A DNA stretch of 64,000 nucleotides from Costus lasius (taxonomy: Eukaryota; Streptophyta; Magnoliopsida; Zingiberales; Costaceae), in NCBI GenBank assembly GCA_027563935.2, contig CM050447.1, forward strand, positions 83,375,461 through 83,439,460, given 5' to 3'. Under the pieces are notes generated by a model. That model was not told the origin of the DNA. It made no database searches and was given only the letters and a program-made list of their open reading frames with translations. This document shows positions 45,463-58,531 of the stretch, in pieces. The position numbers and the translations under genes were made by a program. How positions within the stretch are numbered: the first letter of the stretch is position 1; each line of letters opens with the position of its first letter.

Positions 45463-45531
45463 CTTCCATCCTCGATCACGGCCATGATGAGCAACACGGC
45501 ACAGCCGTGTTTGCTTCGGCAAACCACCTTT
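45463..45531 (-). other. Element E fragment between LTR F and copia H
   Basis: 69 bp of E spacer. It contains the inverted repeat ACACGGC-ACA-GCCGTGT at 45494-45510, of the same type as those at 40115-40250. It joins 56445 to the right and 40284 to the left when H and F are removed. Confidence 0.7.
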
Positions 45532-47430
45532 TGTTGGTGTATATGCCCTAGGACCTAGTTTTGGTCCATCTTTGTACTACTTAACTCTGATATTTATATA
45601 TCTTTCTGGCATTGTCATTATCATTGTTTGTCTACATATGCGATTACGTACTTACATGATAATGTCCCTGGAGATAGATTGGATCTGTGCTCAAATGATT
45701 GTCCTTAGTCAATATACCTGAGTGGATATGGGACAGCTCTGGTACTTATGAGACTGGTATATGGGCTGGTTAGGCACAAGGTGCTAACGCAGACATATGT
45801 ATATATCAGTGGTGGATATACTGGATAGACCCGCTGTGAGGCAATGACTTGGTGTCATGAGTTATCCTCACAAGTGATAGGAGATGCATTGATCCCTTGA
45901 CTTGAGGTCATTGGCCATTCTATATGGTTAGGGACATGCTTTGATACAACCTAACACCTCACAGTAGTTGAGAGGTCATAATAGTTATCATTGAGCATGT
46001 CACGACCCTTCCTGAGGGATGCTTGATATCCATGGAGCTCCTCTATGGTTCTATAACTGAAAGTGCATGGCCATACCCAGGTGAGAACCAGATTTAGTCA
46101 TAACCATGTGATTGGGTGAAAATAAGTGGTGACACACTTGTCCAATCGGAAATCAGTTCGGCATAGAGACTGTAATGCATCTGTACCTAGTCGCGATGAT
46201 GGGGATGTCGATGTCGATATCCATTCCAATGACCTGGGTAGCAGTGATGCACTGCTTGGTCCCACTCACTACTTGTGGTGACCTTTGGTCAGCACTGCCA
46301 GCGTCAGAGGAACCTACAAGGTCGCACACCTTGATACTCGAGTTCTCGTATTGATCAGGAAGCCTTATGATCGAGTTATTGGATAACTCGAATCTAATTG
46401 GGAGATTTCATCAGCGCTAATGGGCCTGATGAGAAGGAAGAATGTTATTGGAGCCAAACTCCATTTACGGCAAGTTGACCCAAAATTGATCATCGTTGGT
46501 CATATTTGGAATAGGGTTATTGGATTGGATCCAAGTGCTTAATCAACCCATGTAATGAAGTTTGGGCTAGCTCATTATCCAATGAGGCCCAATAACAAGT
46601 TGTCATGAAGAGGCAATGCGCTAAAAGAGTATATGGGGAGAAAACTTCTCCCATAGGCTCCTATGGGCATAATGGGGAGAAGTTGGCAAAGTTGCTTCAT
46701 TAAGGAAGCAATTTGCGCCTCCCCCTTGCTCCTATGATGGTATAAATACCTTTATGGCATATCTTGGGCTGATATGATGCTTGGGCAATTATGGATAGGT
46801 TGAATGAGGTTTATGGTAAAGTCTTAGAGACTTTCCTTACCTCATTACCCCGTCATCCTAGCCACACACTTGTCATGATCCTAGGCCTTGCCCAAATCGC
46901 CTCTTCCCCCTATTTATTGGACCCTAGCTGCCCCTCTCTTGTGTACAATTCCTTGGAGGCATGAACACATCAAGAGGCGAGGGCAAAGGCTATTGGCGCA
47001 ACTTCTTCCTCCTTCCTAGGCGCAAGCTTCTTCCTCTATTCTCCTCTTGGCGCAAGAGAGGTAAGGGCTTGGTGGCATTCTCCTCTCCATCCTTCTTCCA
47101 TTGGTGCATCATCCTTGGAGGTGGCACAAGGTAGAAGAGGGTGACACAAAGGCTTGGATCTTCTTCCTGAGGCTAGCACCGTGCGAGGAAGAAGAGAACT
47201 CAAAGCATCCGTGTGTTTGAGAGTGCAGAGGCGCATGCTTGGGCACCTTCCTCGACATCGGCCTCGTCTTGCTTTCGGTATTTTCTATCTCATCGTGTCG
47301 ACTCCCTCGCTTGACGATCTTCACTGGGTTTTTCGGACTGGCCTGTTTCGGGGATATTATTCCGCTGTGCAATGTATTTGTATTGATATGACTCTGAAAA
47401 ATTATAAAATATCCCCGGGGTTTGCCAACA
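45532..47430 (+). repeat. 5' LTR of copia H
   Basis: 1899 bp, TGTTGGTGTATATGCC to TTTGCCAACA. A TATA-like TATTTATT lies near 46911. A donor-like TTCG|GTATTT lies at 47278, 152 nt before the end. Confidence 0.93.
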
Positions 47431-49029
47431 GTGGTATCAAAGCGACTTGCAAGACTCGAACGATGTAATTTCATGCTTTTCCATGCTCACATGCCATATC
47501 TATATTTTCGCAATATAACATGATAGTGGCGCATGATTTTTCTAAGTAGGAAAAATTAGGGTTTCTTGTTCCTATTATCTTGTCAATCTCTTTTAGATTT
47601 TTGGGTTATTTTTCTTGCTTGATTTAAAGATCAAAGGTGCACGTAGTTTTGTCAAGTAGGATGGGTATTGTGTCTTCGGACTTTGCGGGTCTCTTGATCT
47701 TACAAAATTGCCAGCCGAAAGGATCTACGAAATCATCATGAAAAATTAATCACGAATAACTAAAAGATTTGTCATAAGAAGATGAGGAAAAGAGACTTGT
47801 TTTATGAAAAAGTAAAATTTAAGATTTTATGTTTTCCATGAGCATGTAGAATTGCATGAGTAAATACCTTGGTTGTGCATAATGTTGTGGTCATGAGTCA
47901 AGCCCCTTTGCATGCTTGTGATGTATCCTTGTGAGGCATGCATGCCGCTTTTCTTTTTGCTTTTAACTAAGATGAAGATTAGGGGCTCAACTACTAGGAG
48001 CATGACGCATGCTTGCTTGGCTTGGTGGCGCATCAAACTCCTTGCATAGGGCACAAGACGCATTGGTCGAGCTCTTGAACTTGTGAGCTATACATCTTGT
48101 GCTTGCAAGGTGGCGCACCTTGCTTGGATGAAGTCCCATGGCATTGGCTGAACCATGGAGTGTGCTTCTAGGTTTCCCTAAAAGTACCTATAGAGTTTGT
48201 GAGCTAAACCATGGTGAGAAGGACCTTGGAGCCAACCTTGAAGACCAAGCTAGAGGTCGGCTAGGCTAGGTCTAGTTCTAGGGGCTTGAATCCTAGGTCA
48301 AGAGTTGAACCTCTTTTTGACATGGGTTGGTTCAATGTCTCGAATAGGCTATGATCACATCATTCTTTTACTGCTTTAAGTATCTGCTAATGCATGCCGG
48401 TGATGTTTTATCGTTATATTATCACTATAGGATTGCATGTCTGTATTGTTAGACATAAGATAAAACTGATAAGACCTTAAAAACCCTCGTTCAAAATAAC
48501 AAGTCTAGTAGCCTTCTAACGCGTTGCTCTCACTAAGCTATCGATCAGTGAAGTTGTGAACTGTTTCCCACCCTCGTGGGACACACCCACTTATCTTTAG
48601 AAAGTGCGTGGTGCAACAGTTTCCCCAGGGCATAACGGTTAGGAATGGACTTGACTAGATTTTCATGTGCTGGGTACATGATGAAACTCTAGAGGCATCG
48701 TTGAGAGGTTAGGGTTTCATGTAGTATCCAGCCCTCGTTGGACATGAAATACCTATACTGTCTCAACAAGGGGAGTTGCTTGGAGCAATCGGCCGGCGTG
48801 CCCACCTTAAGAAACTTGGGTCACTTTGTGCATCTCATCCCACCCTCGTGGGACACGAAGCCTCATGTGGAATAAGGATCCCATCTCACTAGGAAATCTT
48901 AAATTTCTCGATTGACTTTGTGGGTTGTCAATTCGATTAAAATAGGGGGGACCATAATCATTTTAAACAAGTCCAGTTTAAATGATTCAAAGTAGTACTA
49001 ATCTGCTGTTTCTTGGTTGTTGTAGAACA
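47431..49029 (+). other. Primer-binding site and leader of copia H
   Basis: TGGTATCAAAGC at 47432-47443 (one change from the consensus), then 1.6 kb without a gene. Hairpins: 48566-48581 (TCCCAC-CCTC-GTGGGA), 48727-48742 (TCCAGC-CCTC-GTTGGA, pairing kept by a U-G) and 48838-48853 (TCCCAC-CCTC-GTGGGA). Acceptor-like TTGTTGTAG ends at 49025. Confidence 0.8.
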
Positions 49030-52000
49030 ATGGCTGTGAACAATGGCAGATGGTCACTGCGATCTACCCTGGAAAGGGATAAGTTGGTTGGATCCAACTT
49101 ACTGGATTGGTATATGAACTTGAGAAATGTGTTCAAGCTTGAGAGGAAGCTCTATGTCCTTGAGCAGCCAATTCCTGAGCCACTTCCATGCTCGGCCTCA
49201 GCGGCTGAGAAGGATGTTTATGATAAGTATCAGGCTGATAATTTAGAGGTTGCTAGTTTGATGCTAACCAACATGTCGCCCGAATTAAAAGGGCAATATG
49301 AATCTAAGAGTGCCTCTAAGATTATATCTAATATAAGGCAGCTCTTTGATGAATTGGTTGAGCTCAACCCTCCTAAAGTAGACATTCAATGTGTTGAGCC
49401 CAAAGGCTTAACTAAGACATTGAAGATAAAGATGGAAAGAGTCAGGAATAACAAGTGCTACACATGTGGAGGACCACCTCACATGATAAAGGACATAATG
49501 CGACTTCAGAATTAGAAAAAGAGAGGCAAGGCTTCATCTTCATGCTCAGGTATTTATGTTATAGAAGTCAACCTTTCTACTTCCATGTCATGGGTATTGG
49601 ATACCGTATGTGGAGCTCATATTTGTACAAATATGCAGGGGCTCAAGAAAAGTAGATTGGTACGGGCTAGAGAGATTGACCTATGAGTTGGAAACGAGGC
49701 ACAGGTTGTTGCTGTTGCTGTAGGAGTTTTGACTCTCTCCTTGCCTTATGGACTTCAGTTAGAGCTAGATAATTGCTATTATATGCCTTCACTTACTAAG
49801 AACATTGTATCCATTCCTCGCTTGGCAAAGAAGGGATTTAAGTTTGAAATAAATAAGAACTTCTGTTCTTTTTCATTTGCAAATATGTTCTACGGGAAGG
49901 GTACTTTATGCAATGGTTTATATGTCTTGGACATGGATAGCTCTATTTGTAACATAAATAATAAAAGGACCAAACTAAGTGGTTCAGTTGGTGCTTTCCT
50001 ATGGCATTGTCGATTAGCCCATATAAACAAGAATTGCATCCAACAACTCCATGGAAATAGGTTGTTAGATTCAAGTTCCTTGGAGGAATTTGATACTTGT
50101 GAACCATGTTTATTAGAGAAGATGACAAAGGCGCCCTTCACCAAGATTGGTGAGAGGGCAGGAGGTTTATTGGATCTTATACATAATGATGTGTGTGGGC
50201 CATTCAATAAACAAGCCAGAGGAGGGTACAACTACTTCATCACATTTACTGATGACTTTAGTAGATATGGTTATGTCTACTTGATGAGACATAAGTCTGA
50301 ATCCTTTGAGAAATTTAAGGAGTTCAAACATGAAGTAGAGAACCAGCTTGGTAGATCCATTAAGGCTCTTCGGTCAGATCGTGGTGGAGAGTACCTGAGC
50401 GGTGAGTTCTTTGACTATATGAGAGAGTATGGGATCCTATTCCAACTAACTCCTCCTGGAACACCTCAATGGAATGGTGTGTTTGAAAGGAGAAATCGAA
50501 CCTTGTTAGACATGGTTCGGTGTATGATGAGTTATGCAACTCTACCTCCCTCATTCTGGGGGCATGCACTTGAGACAGCTTCTCTGATACTGAATAATGT
50601 TCCATCTAAGAGTGTCTCAAAGATTCCATATGAGGTATGGAGTGGGACACGCCCTAATCTATCATTTATTAGGATCTGGGGATCTGAGGCTTATGTCAAA
50701 CGTCAAGATTCTAGCAAGCTAGAACCCAGATCTGATAAATGTGTGTTTGTGGGGTACCCTAAGGAAACTAAGGGTTACTACTTCTATGTTCCCACCGAGA
50801 ACAAAGTTTTTGTTGCTCGGGGTGCTGTTTTTCTATAGAAAGAATTTCTCATGAAAGAAGTCAGTGGAAGGAAGTTTGACGTGGACGAGGTCCAAGTGCA
50901 ACCACAAGACATAGAGATGGAACCCGAGCCACCTGCACCGGTTGCTAGGCAACCTGAGGCTCAGACACAGGTCCCACGTAGGTCTAGGAGGATTCGTTGT
51001 GCACCTGAGAGGTATGGGTCACTGCCGACCCAACACGACGGGATCTTCATCATTGAGGATGAGCCCAGGACCAATGATGAGACGGTCAGTGGACCAGACT
51101 CCAAGAGATGGCTTAGAGCCATGCGATTCGAGATGGATTCCATGTCAGCTAACCAAGTCTGGGATTTGGTTGAGCTACTTGATGGGGTAAAACCCATAGG
51201 GTGTAAATGGGTCTTCAAGAGGAAGACAGATATGGATGGCGACATAGTTACCTATAAAGGTAGACTAGTGGCTAAGGGATTCAAACAAGTCCACGGGGTG
51301 GACTATGATGAAACCTTCTTGTCAGTTGCCATGATCTAATCCATTCGGATTCTGCTTGCTATAGCTACATATCATGATTATGAGATATGATAGATGGATG
51401 TGAAGACAGCATTCCTTAACGGGAAGCTGACTGAGGATGTGTACATGACATAACCTGATGGCTTCATCCATCCTGCAGATGCCAGTAAAGTCTGTAGGCT
51501 AAAGAAATCCATTTATGGATTAAAGAAAGCATCTCGAAGTTGGAATCTTCGATTTGACGATGCTATGAGAGATTATGGCTTTATCAAAGGCGAAGATGAC
51601 ACCTATGTATACAAAAAATTTAGTGGGAGCTTGGTGACTTTTCTGGTCTTGTATGTCGATGACATACTACTCATCGGAAACAACATCCCTAGTCTTCAGT
51701 CAGTGAAGACATGGTTAGGGAAGTGTTTCGAGATGAAGGACTTAGGGGAGGCTGCCTATATCCTAGGCGTGAGAATCTACCGGGATAGATCCAAGAGGCT
51801 TCTGGCCCTTAGTCTGAGTACCTATATTGATAAGGTCCTAGAGAGGTTCAACTTGGAGCAATCCAAGAAGGGATACCTTCTAGTGAGACATGGCCTTACT
51901 CTCTCAAAGAGCTAGTGTCCCACCACATAGGCTGAGAGGGATGACATGAGTTGAGTGCCCTATGCTTCGGCAGTGGGATCGATTATGTATGCAATGTTGT

Positions 52001-52635
52001 GTACTAGACCAGACGTTGCTTATGCTGTGAGCATAACCAGCCGATACCAATCCAATCCAGGTTTACAGCACTGGGTGGCTGTAAAGAACATCCTTAAGTA
52101 TCTGAGAAGAACTAAGGATCTATTCTTGGTCTATGGGGGACAGGAAGACCTCAGTATATAGGGCAACACTGATGCGTCGTTCCAGTCTGACCCTGACTAC
52201 TTTAGATCGCAAGCCGGCTATGTGTTCAAGATGAATGGAGGCGCTTTATGCTGGAAGAGCTTCAAGCAATCCACCATAGCTGATTCTACAATCAAGGCTG
52301 AGTATGTGGCCGCTTCTGAGCCAGCCAAAGAAGCTGTTTGGATAAGGAAGTTCATTTGTGAACTTCAAGTGGTTCCTAGTGCAGTGGATCCCATTGAACT
52401 CTACTATGACAACAATGGGGCAATTGCACAAGCCAAGGAACCACGGTCTCATCAAAGGTCCAAACACATACTCAGGAGATTTCACCTGATCAGAGAGATC
52501 ATCGATAGAGGTGATGTCAAGATTAGCAGAGTTGACATAGAGAACAATCTGGCAGACCCATTGACCAAGGCTTTGGCACAGTAGAAGCATGATGGCCACG
52601 CTAGAGATATGGGGTTGAGATTTCTCAACCTCTAG
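49030..52635 (+). pseudogene. Copia H gag-pol, stopped but in one frame
   Basis: Gag, protease (SWVLDTVCGAHIC), integrase (IHNDVCGPF, SDRGGEYLS, NGVFERRNRT), RT (YVDDILL) and RNase H (DSTIKAEYVAA) lie in a single frame from 49030 to the end, with about ten stops (among them 49513, 49684, 50836, 51337, 51388-51393, 51451, 51913, 52159 and 52582) and no frame break that I could find. The first Asp of the integrase triad is kept. Gag is short, and its knuckle CYTCGGPPHMIKDI has Ile for the last Cys. It ends LLNL-like (FLNL) before TAG at 52633-52635. Confidence 0.92.
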
Positions 52636-53337
52636 GTCTTAGTGCAAGTGGGAGATTGTTGGTGTATATGCCCTAGGACCTAGTTTTGGTCCATCTTTGT
52701 ACTACTTAACTCTGTTATTTATATATCTTTCTGGCATTGTCGTTATCATTGTTTGTCTACATCTACAATTATGTACTTACATAATAATATCCGTGGAGAC
52801 AGATTGGATCTGTGCTCAAATGATTGTCCCCAGTTAATATACCTGAGTGGATATGGGATAGCTCTAGTACTTGTGAGACTAGTATATGGGCTGGTTAGGC
52901 ACAAGGTGCTAACGTAAAGATATTGGTATATCAGTGGTGGATATATTGGATAGACCCACTGTGAGGCATTGACTTGGTGTCATGAGTTATCCTCACAAGT
53001 GATAGGAGATGCATTGGTCCCTTGACTTGAGGTCATTGGTCATTCTATATGGTTAGGGACATGCTTTGTGATAGGCTTCCGCAAGTGCACTGAATTATCG
53101 AAGTAATAAAAATATCAATCCACAGAGACCTTATTGTTAATTACCAAATAATTGTTTTCTTGCTAGCTAAGTAAACCGAATATGATGAAAGTAAGTAGTA
53201 TAGCTAACACAAAGGATAATCAGAGAGATAAACATGGGACTAGGGTTTCATCCACCTTGATTTCAATGATAAGATAAAAATAAAGGTTCGTCAATCAAAT
53301 CTTGCTATGATAAAGACCTAATTTACTTCATAAAAAG

Positions 53338-53579
53338 ATTATCTCACTTTCGTGCAGACAATCATGCAGGGACCAATCCTCGCTTTCACGCAAGATCTAT
53401 CCCAACGGTGCAGATAAGTAAACCATCAATCAAGGAACTCAAGATCACTTTTGTGCATCCGAATTCTAAGTTGATCATCACAAGTGGAGCCTCAAGGATC
53501 ACTTTCGTGCATCCGAGACTCAACACAAGTTCTACTTAAGGCTTTCCAACGGATCATTACTCACTTTCGCGCAATGACT
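53338..53579 (-). repeat. Five-hairpin GNRA array in LTR I
   Basis: Five units in the same order as in B. The second has outer arms GAGTCTC/GAGGCTC (seven pairs) where B has GAGACTC/GAATCTC and F has GAGTTTC/GAGATTC. The third has loop AAAA instead of GAAA. The fifth pairs GATTGTCT with AGATAATC through one G-U. Confidence 0.8.
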
Positions 53580-54312
53580 ATCAACGTTTATAACATTAAT
53601 TAAATCCTAGATCAATATTATCAAACATGGCAATTAATATACTAGAACAGATAAAGCTAGATCTAACCTAAGGAAGGGATCCTGACATGCAGTTCTAGGG
53701 TTCCAAGTTCTCAAGCAAATCACCTTTCAGTCTCATTGTGAATACTCTAAAACATGAATAATAACATAGATCTAAGGAAAATTAAAGATAATTCATCACA
53801 TAAGTAGAATTATCACAACGAAGATTATCATAACGAAAGAAAAGAGTTATCTAATCATTCAAGTTCAAGGGGATTAAACCCTATGTCCCACAAAAGATCT
53901 AAGCAGGCATGGAAGAGAAAATACAATAAATCATAGTTTAGAACAATTAGAAATCAGAGAAGAAGAAAAAGAAAACAACGTTACAACACGGGTGTAATGT
54001 AAATTACACCCGTAATTTCGTGATGAACAGCACTGTCACCGCTGTTTTGTTGATTTCTCTTCTGATAAGACTCCAAATGCTCTAAAACTTCTGTGGTGTC
54101 TTCCTCTCCTCTCGGCGTGAGAACAAACCCTAGCCGCCTCTCGGTGCGATTTCTCTCTTGATACTGGATAAAAGTTCCCCCTTTCGGTGCGTGTGTCTTC
54201 TCCTCTTAAGGACGAAGCGGCAGCAGCTTTTAGATTCCAATTCGGAGCTCTGGATCAAAAGTTATGGCCCGAACAAGTTTCAGCCGCGGAAAACTCACAA
54301 TTTTGACTAGAA

Positions 54313-54646
54313 ATTATGGCCGTGTAATAATTTACGGTAGTGCCGTATTTTCATTCTGTGCACCGAAAGTCAAAATTACAGCCCGTAAAATATTTCTCGA
54401 TGATGCCGTAAAATCGGACGAGTTCTCTGGTTTGGATCGCCTGGGAAATACGGTACCGTAGAATCGTTTACGGCCGTGCCGTAAAATCAGCAAAGGTTTC
54501 TGTCCTGAAAGCGCTGAAAAATACGGCGGTGCCGTAAAATCACAAAAACTTTCTGTTCGGAAAATCCTCCAAATTACGGCAGTGTTCTGATTTTACGTTA
54601 CTGTCTGAAATTACGGTACTGTAAAATGGATTACGGCACTGCCGTA
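54313..54646 (-). repeat. TTACGG/CCGTAA palindrome array in LTR I
   Basis: Degenerate copies of the same palindromes as in B, for example TTACGGTAGTGCCGTA near 54331 and TTACGGCACTGCCGTA near 54631. Confidence 0.75.
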
Positions 54647-56444
54647 TTTTGCTGAGTTACTCCGTTTTATGTGAAAATTCTTGGGTGACCTCCTCTTGAT
54701 GATGGTAACTCTTTTATGTATTTGATTTTGCTTGAAAATGCCTTGAAATAGTGCCTTTTTACCTGAGAATCATGAAAAACTAAAATAGAAGTAGACTTTG
54801 CAATATTTGATGAATTCAGCATAAAAATAAGCAAAAAGATCCTCAATTTAGCAAGAAAAGATACATAGAACGATACAAAATATACTATATATTTTGGTGT
54901 CATCACTTTGATACAACCTAACACCTCATTGTAGTTGGGAGGTCATAACGGTTGTCATTGAGCATGTCACGACCCATATGAGAAGGTCAATGGACAGACA
55001 CAGGATTTGCCCCGTCCTGAGGGAAGCTTGATAGCCATGGAACACCTCTATGGTTCTGTGACTGAAAGTTTATGGCTATACCCAGGTGAGAACCAGATTT
55101 AGTCATAACCATGTGATTGGGTGAAAACAAGTGATGACACACTTGTCCAATCGGATATCAGTTCGGCAAAGAGACTGTAATGCATCTATACCTAGTCGCG
55201 ATGATGGGGATGTCAATGTCGATATCCATTCCAATGACCTGGGTAGTAGCGATGCACTGCTAGGTGCCAGTCACTGCTTGTGGTGACTTTTGGTCAACAC
55301 TACCAGTGTTAGAGGAAGCTACAGGGTCGCACACCTTGATACTCGAGTTGTCGTATTGATCAGGAAGCCTTAGGATCGAGTTATTGGATAACTCGAATCT
55401 AATTGGGAGATTTCATCAGCGCTAATGGGCCTGATGAGAAGGAAGAATGTTATTGGAGCCAAACTCCATTTACGGCAAGTTGACCCGAAATTGATCATCG
55501 TTGGTCATATTTGGAATAGGGTTGCATTGGATTGGATCCAAGTGCTTAATCAACCCATGTAATGAAGTTTGGGCTAGCTCATTATCCAATGAGGCCCAAT
55601 AACAAGTTGTCATGAAGAGGCAATTGGCTAAAAGGGTATAATGGGGAGAAAACTTCTCCCATAGGCGCCTATGGGCATAATGGGGAGAAGTTGGCAAAGT
55701 TGCTTCATTAAGGAAGCAATTTGCGCCTCCCCTTGCTCCTTTGATGGTATGAATGCCTTTATGGCATGTCTTGGGTTGATATGGTGCTTGGGCAATTATG
55801 GATATGTTGAATGAGGTTTATGGTAAACTCTTAGAGACTTTCCTTACCTCATTACCCCGTCATCCTAGCCACTCACTTGTCATGATCCTAGCCCTTGCCC
55901 AAATCTCCTCTTCCCCCTATTTATTGGACCCTAGCCGCCCCTCTCTTGTGTACAATTCCTTGGAGGCGTGAACACATCAAGAGGCGAGGGCAAGGGCTAT
56001 TGGCGCAACTTCTTCCTCCTTCCTAGCCACAAGCTTCTTCCTCTATTCTCCTCTTGGTGCAAGAGAGATAAGGGATTGGCGGCAATCTCCTCTCCATCCT
56101 TCTTCCATTGGCGCATCATCCTTGGAGGTGGCGCAAGGTTGAAGAAGGTGACACAAAGGCTTGGATCTTCTTCCCGAGGCTAGCACCGGGCAAGGAAGAA
56201 GAGAACTCGAGGCATCCGTGTGTGTGAGACTACAGAGGGCGTACGCTTGGGCGCCTACCTCGACATCGGCCTCGTCTTGCTTTAAGGTATTTTATATCTC
56301 ATCGTGTCGACTCCCTCGCTTGACGATCTTCCTTGGGTTTTTGGGACTGGCCTGTTTCGGGGATATTATTCTACTGTGCAATGTATTTATGGTGATATGA
56401 CTCTTAAAAATTATAAAATATCCCCGGGGTTTCCGAAAACCTTT

Positions 56445-56907
56445 GACATCGACGAGGCAATCACGGTCGTGATCACTATGGCGAGTTGCAAAAATTCCTG
56501 AAAAATCACAAAAATTTGCCACAATTATTAAGATGTTATTTAATGTATAAAACAATCAAAATTATGCCATGGGATATCACAAAAAATATCAAAACAATAA
56601 CATCAAACCAACAAAACAAACAACTACAAATATAAACAACGTCAAAGTCTATATAATAAATACAACACAACAAAAGATAAAGCCTAGGGTGCCTCCCAAG
56701 AAGCGTTGGTTTAAGGTCAACAGCTTGACCAATGTTTGTGAATCAAGGTACGTCCGGTGGATCAGAGGCATAAGAATTGACATGAACACACCCCTTTCTT
56801 CGTCGCCTAAATGTTACACCTATAGATATAAGCATTAATAATAATAGGTGTACAAAATAGAATGTCTGCAAACTATTCGGAATATAAAGAGTTTTAAAAT
56901 CAAAGTC
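56445..56907 (-). other. Spacer of element E after protease
   Basis: Noncoding minus-strand sequence. At 56690-56706 it carries the motif CGCTTCTTGGGAGGC, found in B only after integrase (36663-36677). A CACGG-type inverted repeat lies near 56460. In E there is no room for RT or integrase between this motif and protease. Confidence 0.7.
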
Positions 56908-58531
56908 TTACAATGTCAAGCCATGTAAATATGTATCCTCAAGCCTATCCTGTAACACCCTCTTGCAAGCTATGTCGGGGCGCGTGTCGAACCAGTCCAT
57001 ATGAGTAGTCACCTCCTCCTTCATCGGCTTGGTACAGTCATGTAAATCCTTTAATCGGAACATCATCAGAGGATCCCACCTTTCCCATGAAAGATCGGTA
57101 GGTGCTGCAACTAATTCAAGGCTGCAACAAGAACCTCGAAAAGACAATTCTTTTATATCAATGGAAAGATCAAATTGTAGAACGGTCTCACCTATGTTCA
57201 GGGACAACTTCGCATTCTTAACATCTATAATAGCCCCGGTGGTAGCAAGGAAGGGTCGGCCCAATATAAGCGGTAATCGGGCATTCTCCGTTATATCCAA
57301 GACCATGAAGTCCACCGGAATAAAGAACTCCCCAACTTTTATTGGCACATCCTCCACCATACCCTCTGGGTGGTGAATAGAGCCATTAGCGAGCTGAAGA
57401 GCCATAGATGTTGGTTTCAGGCCTCCCAAATCTAGATTTTTGAAAAGGGATAGAGGCATGACACTAACACTAGCCCCCAAGTCACAAAGAGCTCTCTCAA
57501 ATTAAAAATTGCTGATTTTACAAGCGACAAAAAAACTGCCTGGATCTTTAAGCTTTTCTAGCGGTGGGTTTTGAATGAATGAACCATACTGTCTCATCAA
57601 TGTTGTGACTAATCTCTGAGGAGAGGGGACATGTGACCTGTGAGGTGATGGAGGAGTAGACACCGACTCTTGCTTGACCTCCGACTCCATTGGTATTTCT
57701 TTTGAATACTGGGTATCTGTGCTTACATCTTCAGACTCTTCAACAATAGCTTCTCTAGCAACCAACTTGGGATCTTGCAACTGGGTGCCACTGCATGTCA
57801 TAATCACATTGTAGTGCTCCCTCGGATTTACCTCGGGTTGAGAGGGGAGCTTCTCTAATGGCCTAGAGGATGAACTAGCTTGTTGAGCAATCTAGTTCTC
57901 AAGTGTCTTCGAGTGAGAAATCAGGGAGTGCACCTTCGAATTTGACTGCCGAATAGACTCATCAACACACTCATTTCGTTTTTACTGAGTATTGATAAAA
58001 TTCTCCAGCAGTAACTCTAAACTGGATTTCTGAGACTGATCAAACTGCCTTTGTTGAAATCCGGATGGTTGCTTGAATTGAGGATGAGAGAACTGATTGC
58101 TAGAATTTCCCTTGGAAGCCTGATTGTTGAAGTTCGGTGGGTTGGCTTGGTTCTGAGTGTTCCGGTAGGAGAAGTTTGGATGATTCCTCCATCCGGGGTT
58201 ATATGTGCCTAAGAATGGGTCATTCAAGTTCCTCTGATCTTGTTGTATAGCATTCATATAGTCTAAATACAAATCAGAAGAGGAAGAGGCCATAATTTGG
58301 CAGTTAGTAGCACTGTGTCCCAAGTTACCACAAATTTTATATGTAATCGAATTAATAGACGACGTATTAAAATTTATTGAAGTCAGTTGATGCAACAAGG
58401 AGTCAACCTTGGTCGCTAACGAACTCAACATATCTAAGTCATGCTTTCCTCTTCCTCTTACCGGGACGTTTCTCTCACTCGTCCATTGGTAATGATTCAG
58501 AGTCATGTCTTTGATCAAATTCATAGCATTG
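56908..58531 (-). pseudogene. Element E gag and protease, broken
   Basis: The minus-strand frame enters at the K insertion (58531), so the Gag N-terminus lies outside the window. Piece 58524-57982 has MTLNHYQWTSE, a zinc knuckle remnant (YKICGNLGHSATNC, first Cys now Tyr) and an Asn/Gln-rich tail with NPGWRNHPN. A stop at 57981-57979 precedes a linker with SPQRLVTTLMRQYGSF, which lacks about 60 residues found in B before DPGSF. Protease lies at 57480-56908: ALCDLGASVSVMPLS, VEDVPIKVGEFFIPVDF, LPLILGRPFLATTGA. The frame stops at 56908 and no RT follows. Confidence 0.87.

Larger units (their letters stand above)
53069..54905 (-). mobile_element. Solo Athila-type LTR I (B family)
   Basis: 1837 bp on the minus strand, sense TGATGACACC (from 54905) to CTTGCGGAAGCCTATCA. 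TSD CTTTG at 53064-53068 and 54906-54910. No internal region. Closely related to the LTR of B. Confidence 0.94.
45532..56439 (+). mobile_element. Copia element H, full length but dead
   Basis: TSD CCTTT at 45527-45531 and 56440-56444. 5' LTR 45532-47430 (1899 bp), leader, gag-pol 49030-52635, purine tract 52646-52656, 3' LTR 52657-56439 (interrupted by I). The 5' LTR lacks about 40 bp present in the 3' LTR (at about 46007). The final bases of the 3' LTR are CGAAAA where relatives have CCAACA, yet the duplication is intact. H is of the short-Gag type. Confidence 0.94.
52657..56439 (+). repeat. 3' LTR of copia H, interrupted by I
   Basis: Pieces 52657-53068 and 54911-56439, together about 1941 bp. 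Confidence 0.92.
4625..58531 (-). mobile_element. Athila-like element E, oldest layer, split by five insertions
   Basis: Recovered by removing J, B, F, H and K with their TSDs. The minus-strand order is gag (58531 down to about 57500), protease (to 56908), a spacer with the CTTGGGAGGC motif (56690-56706), a promoter-like stretch (45531-45463 and 40284-39791), then an ATHILA-ORF-like frame (5091-4625). B, which is complete, has RT, RNase H and integrase between protease and the same CTTGGGAGGC motif; E goes directly from one to the other. E therefore looks like a derivative that lost its pol enzymes and would need them in trans. Neither LTR of E is in the window. Confidence 0.72.
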
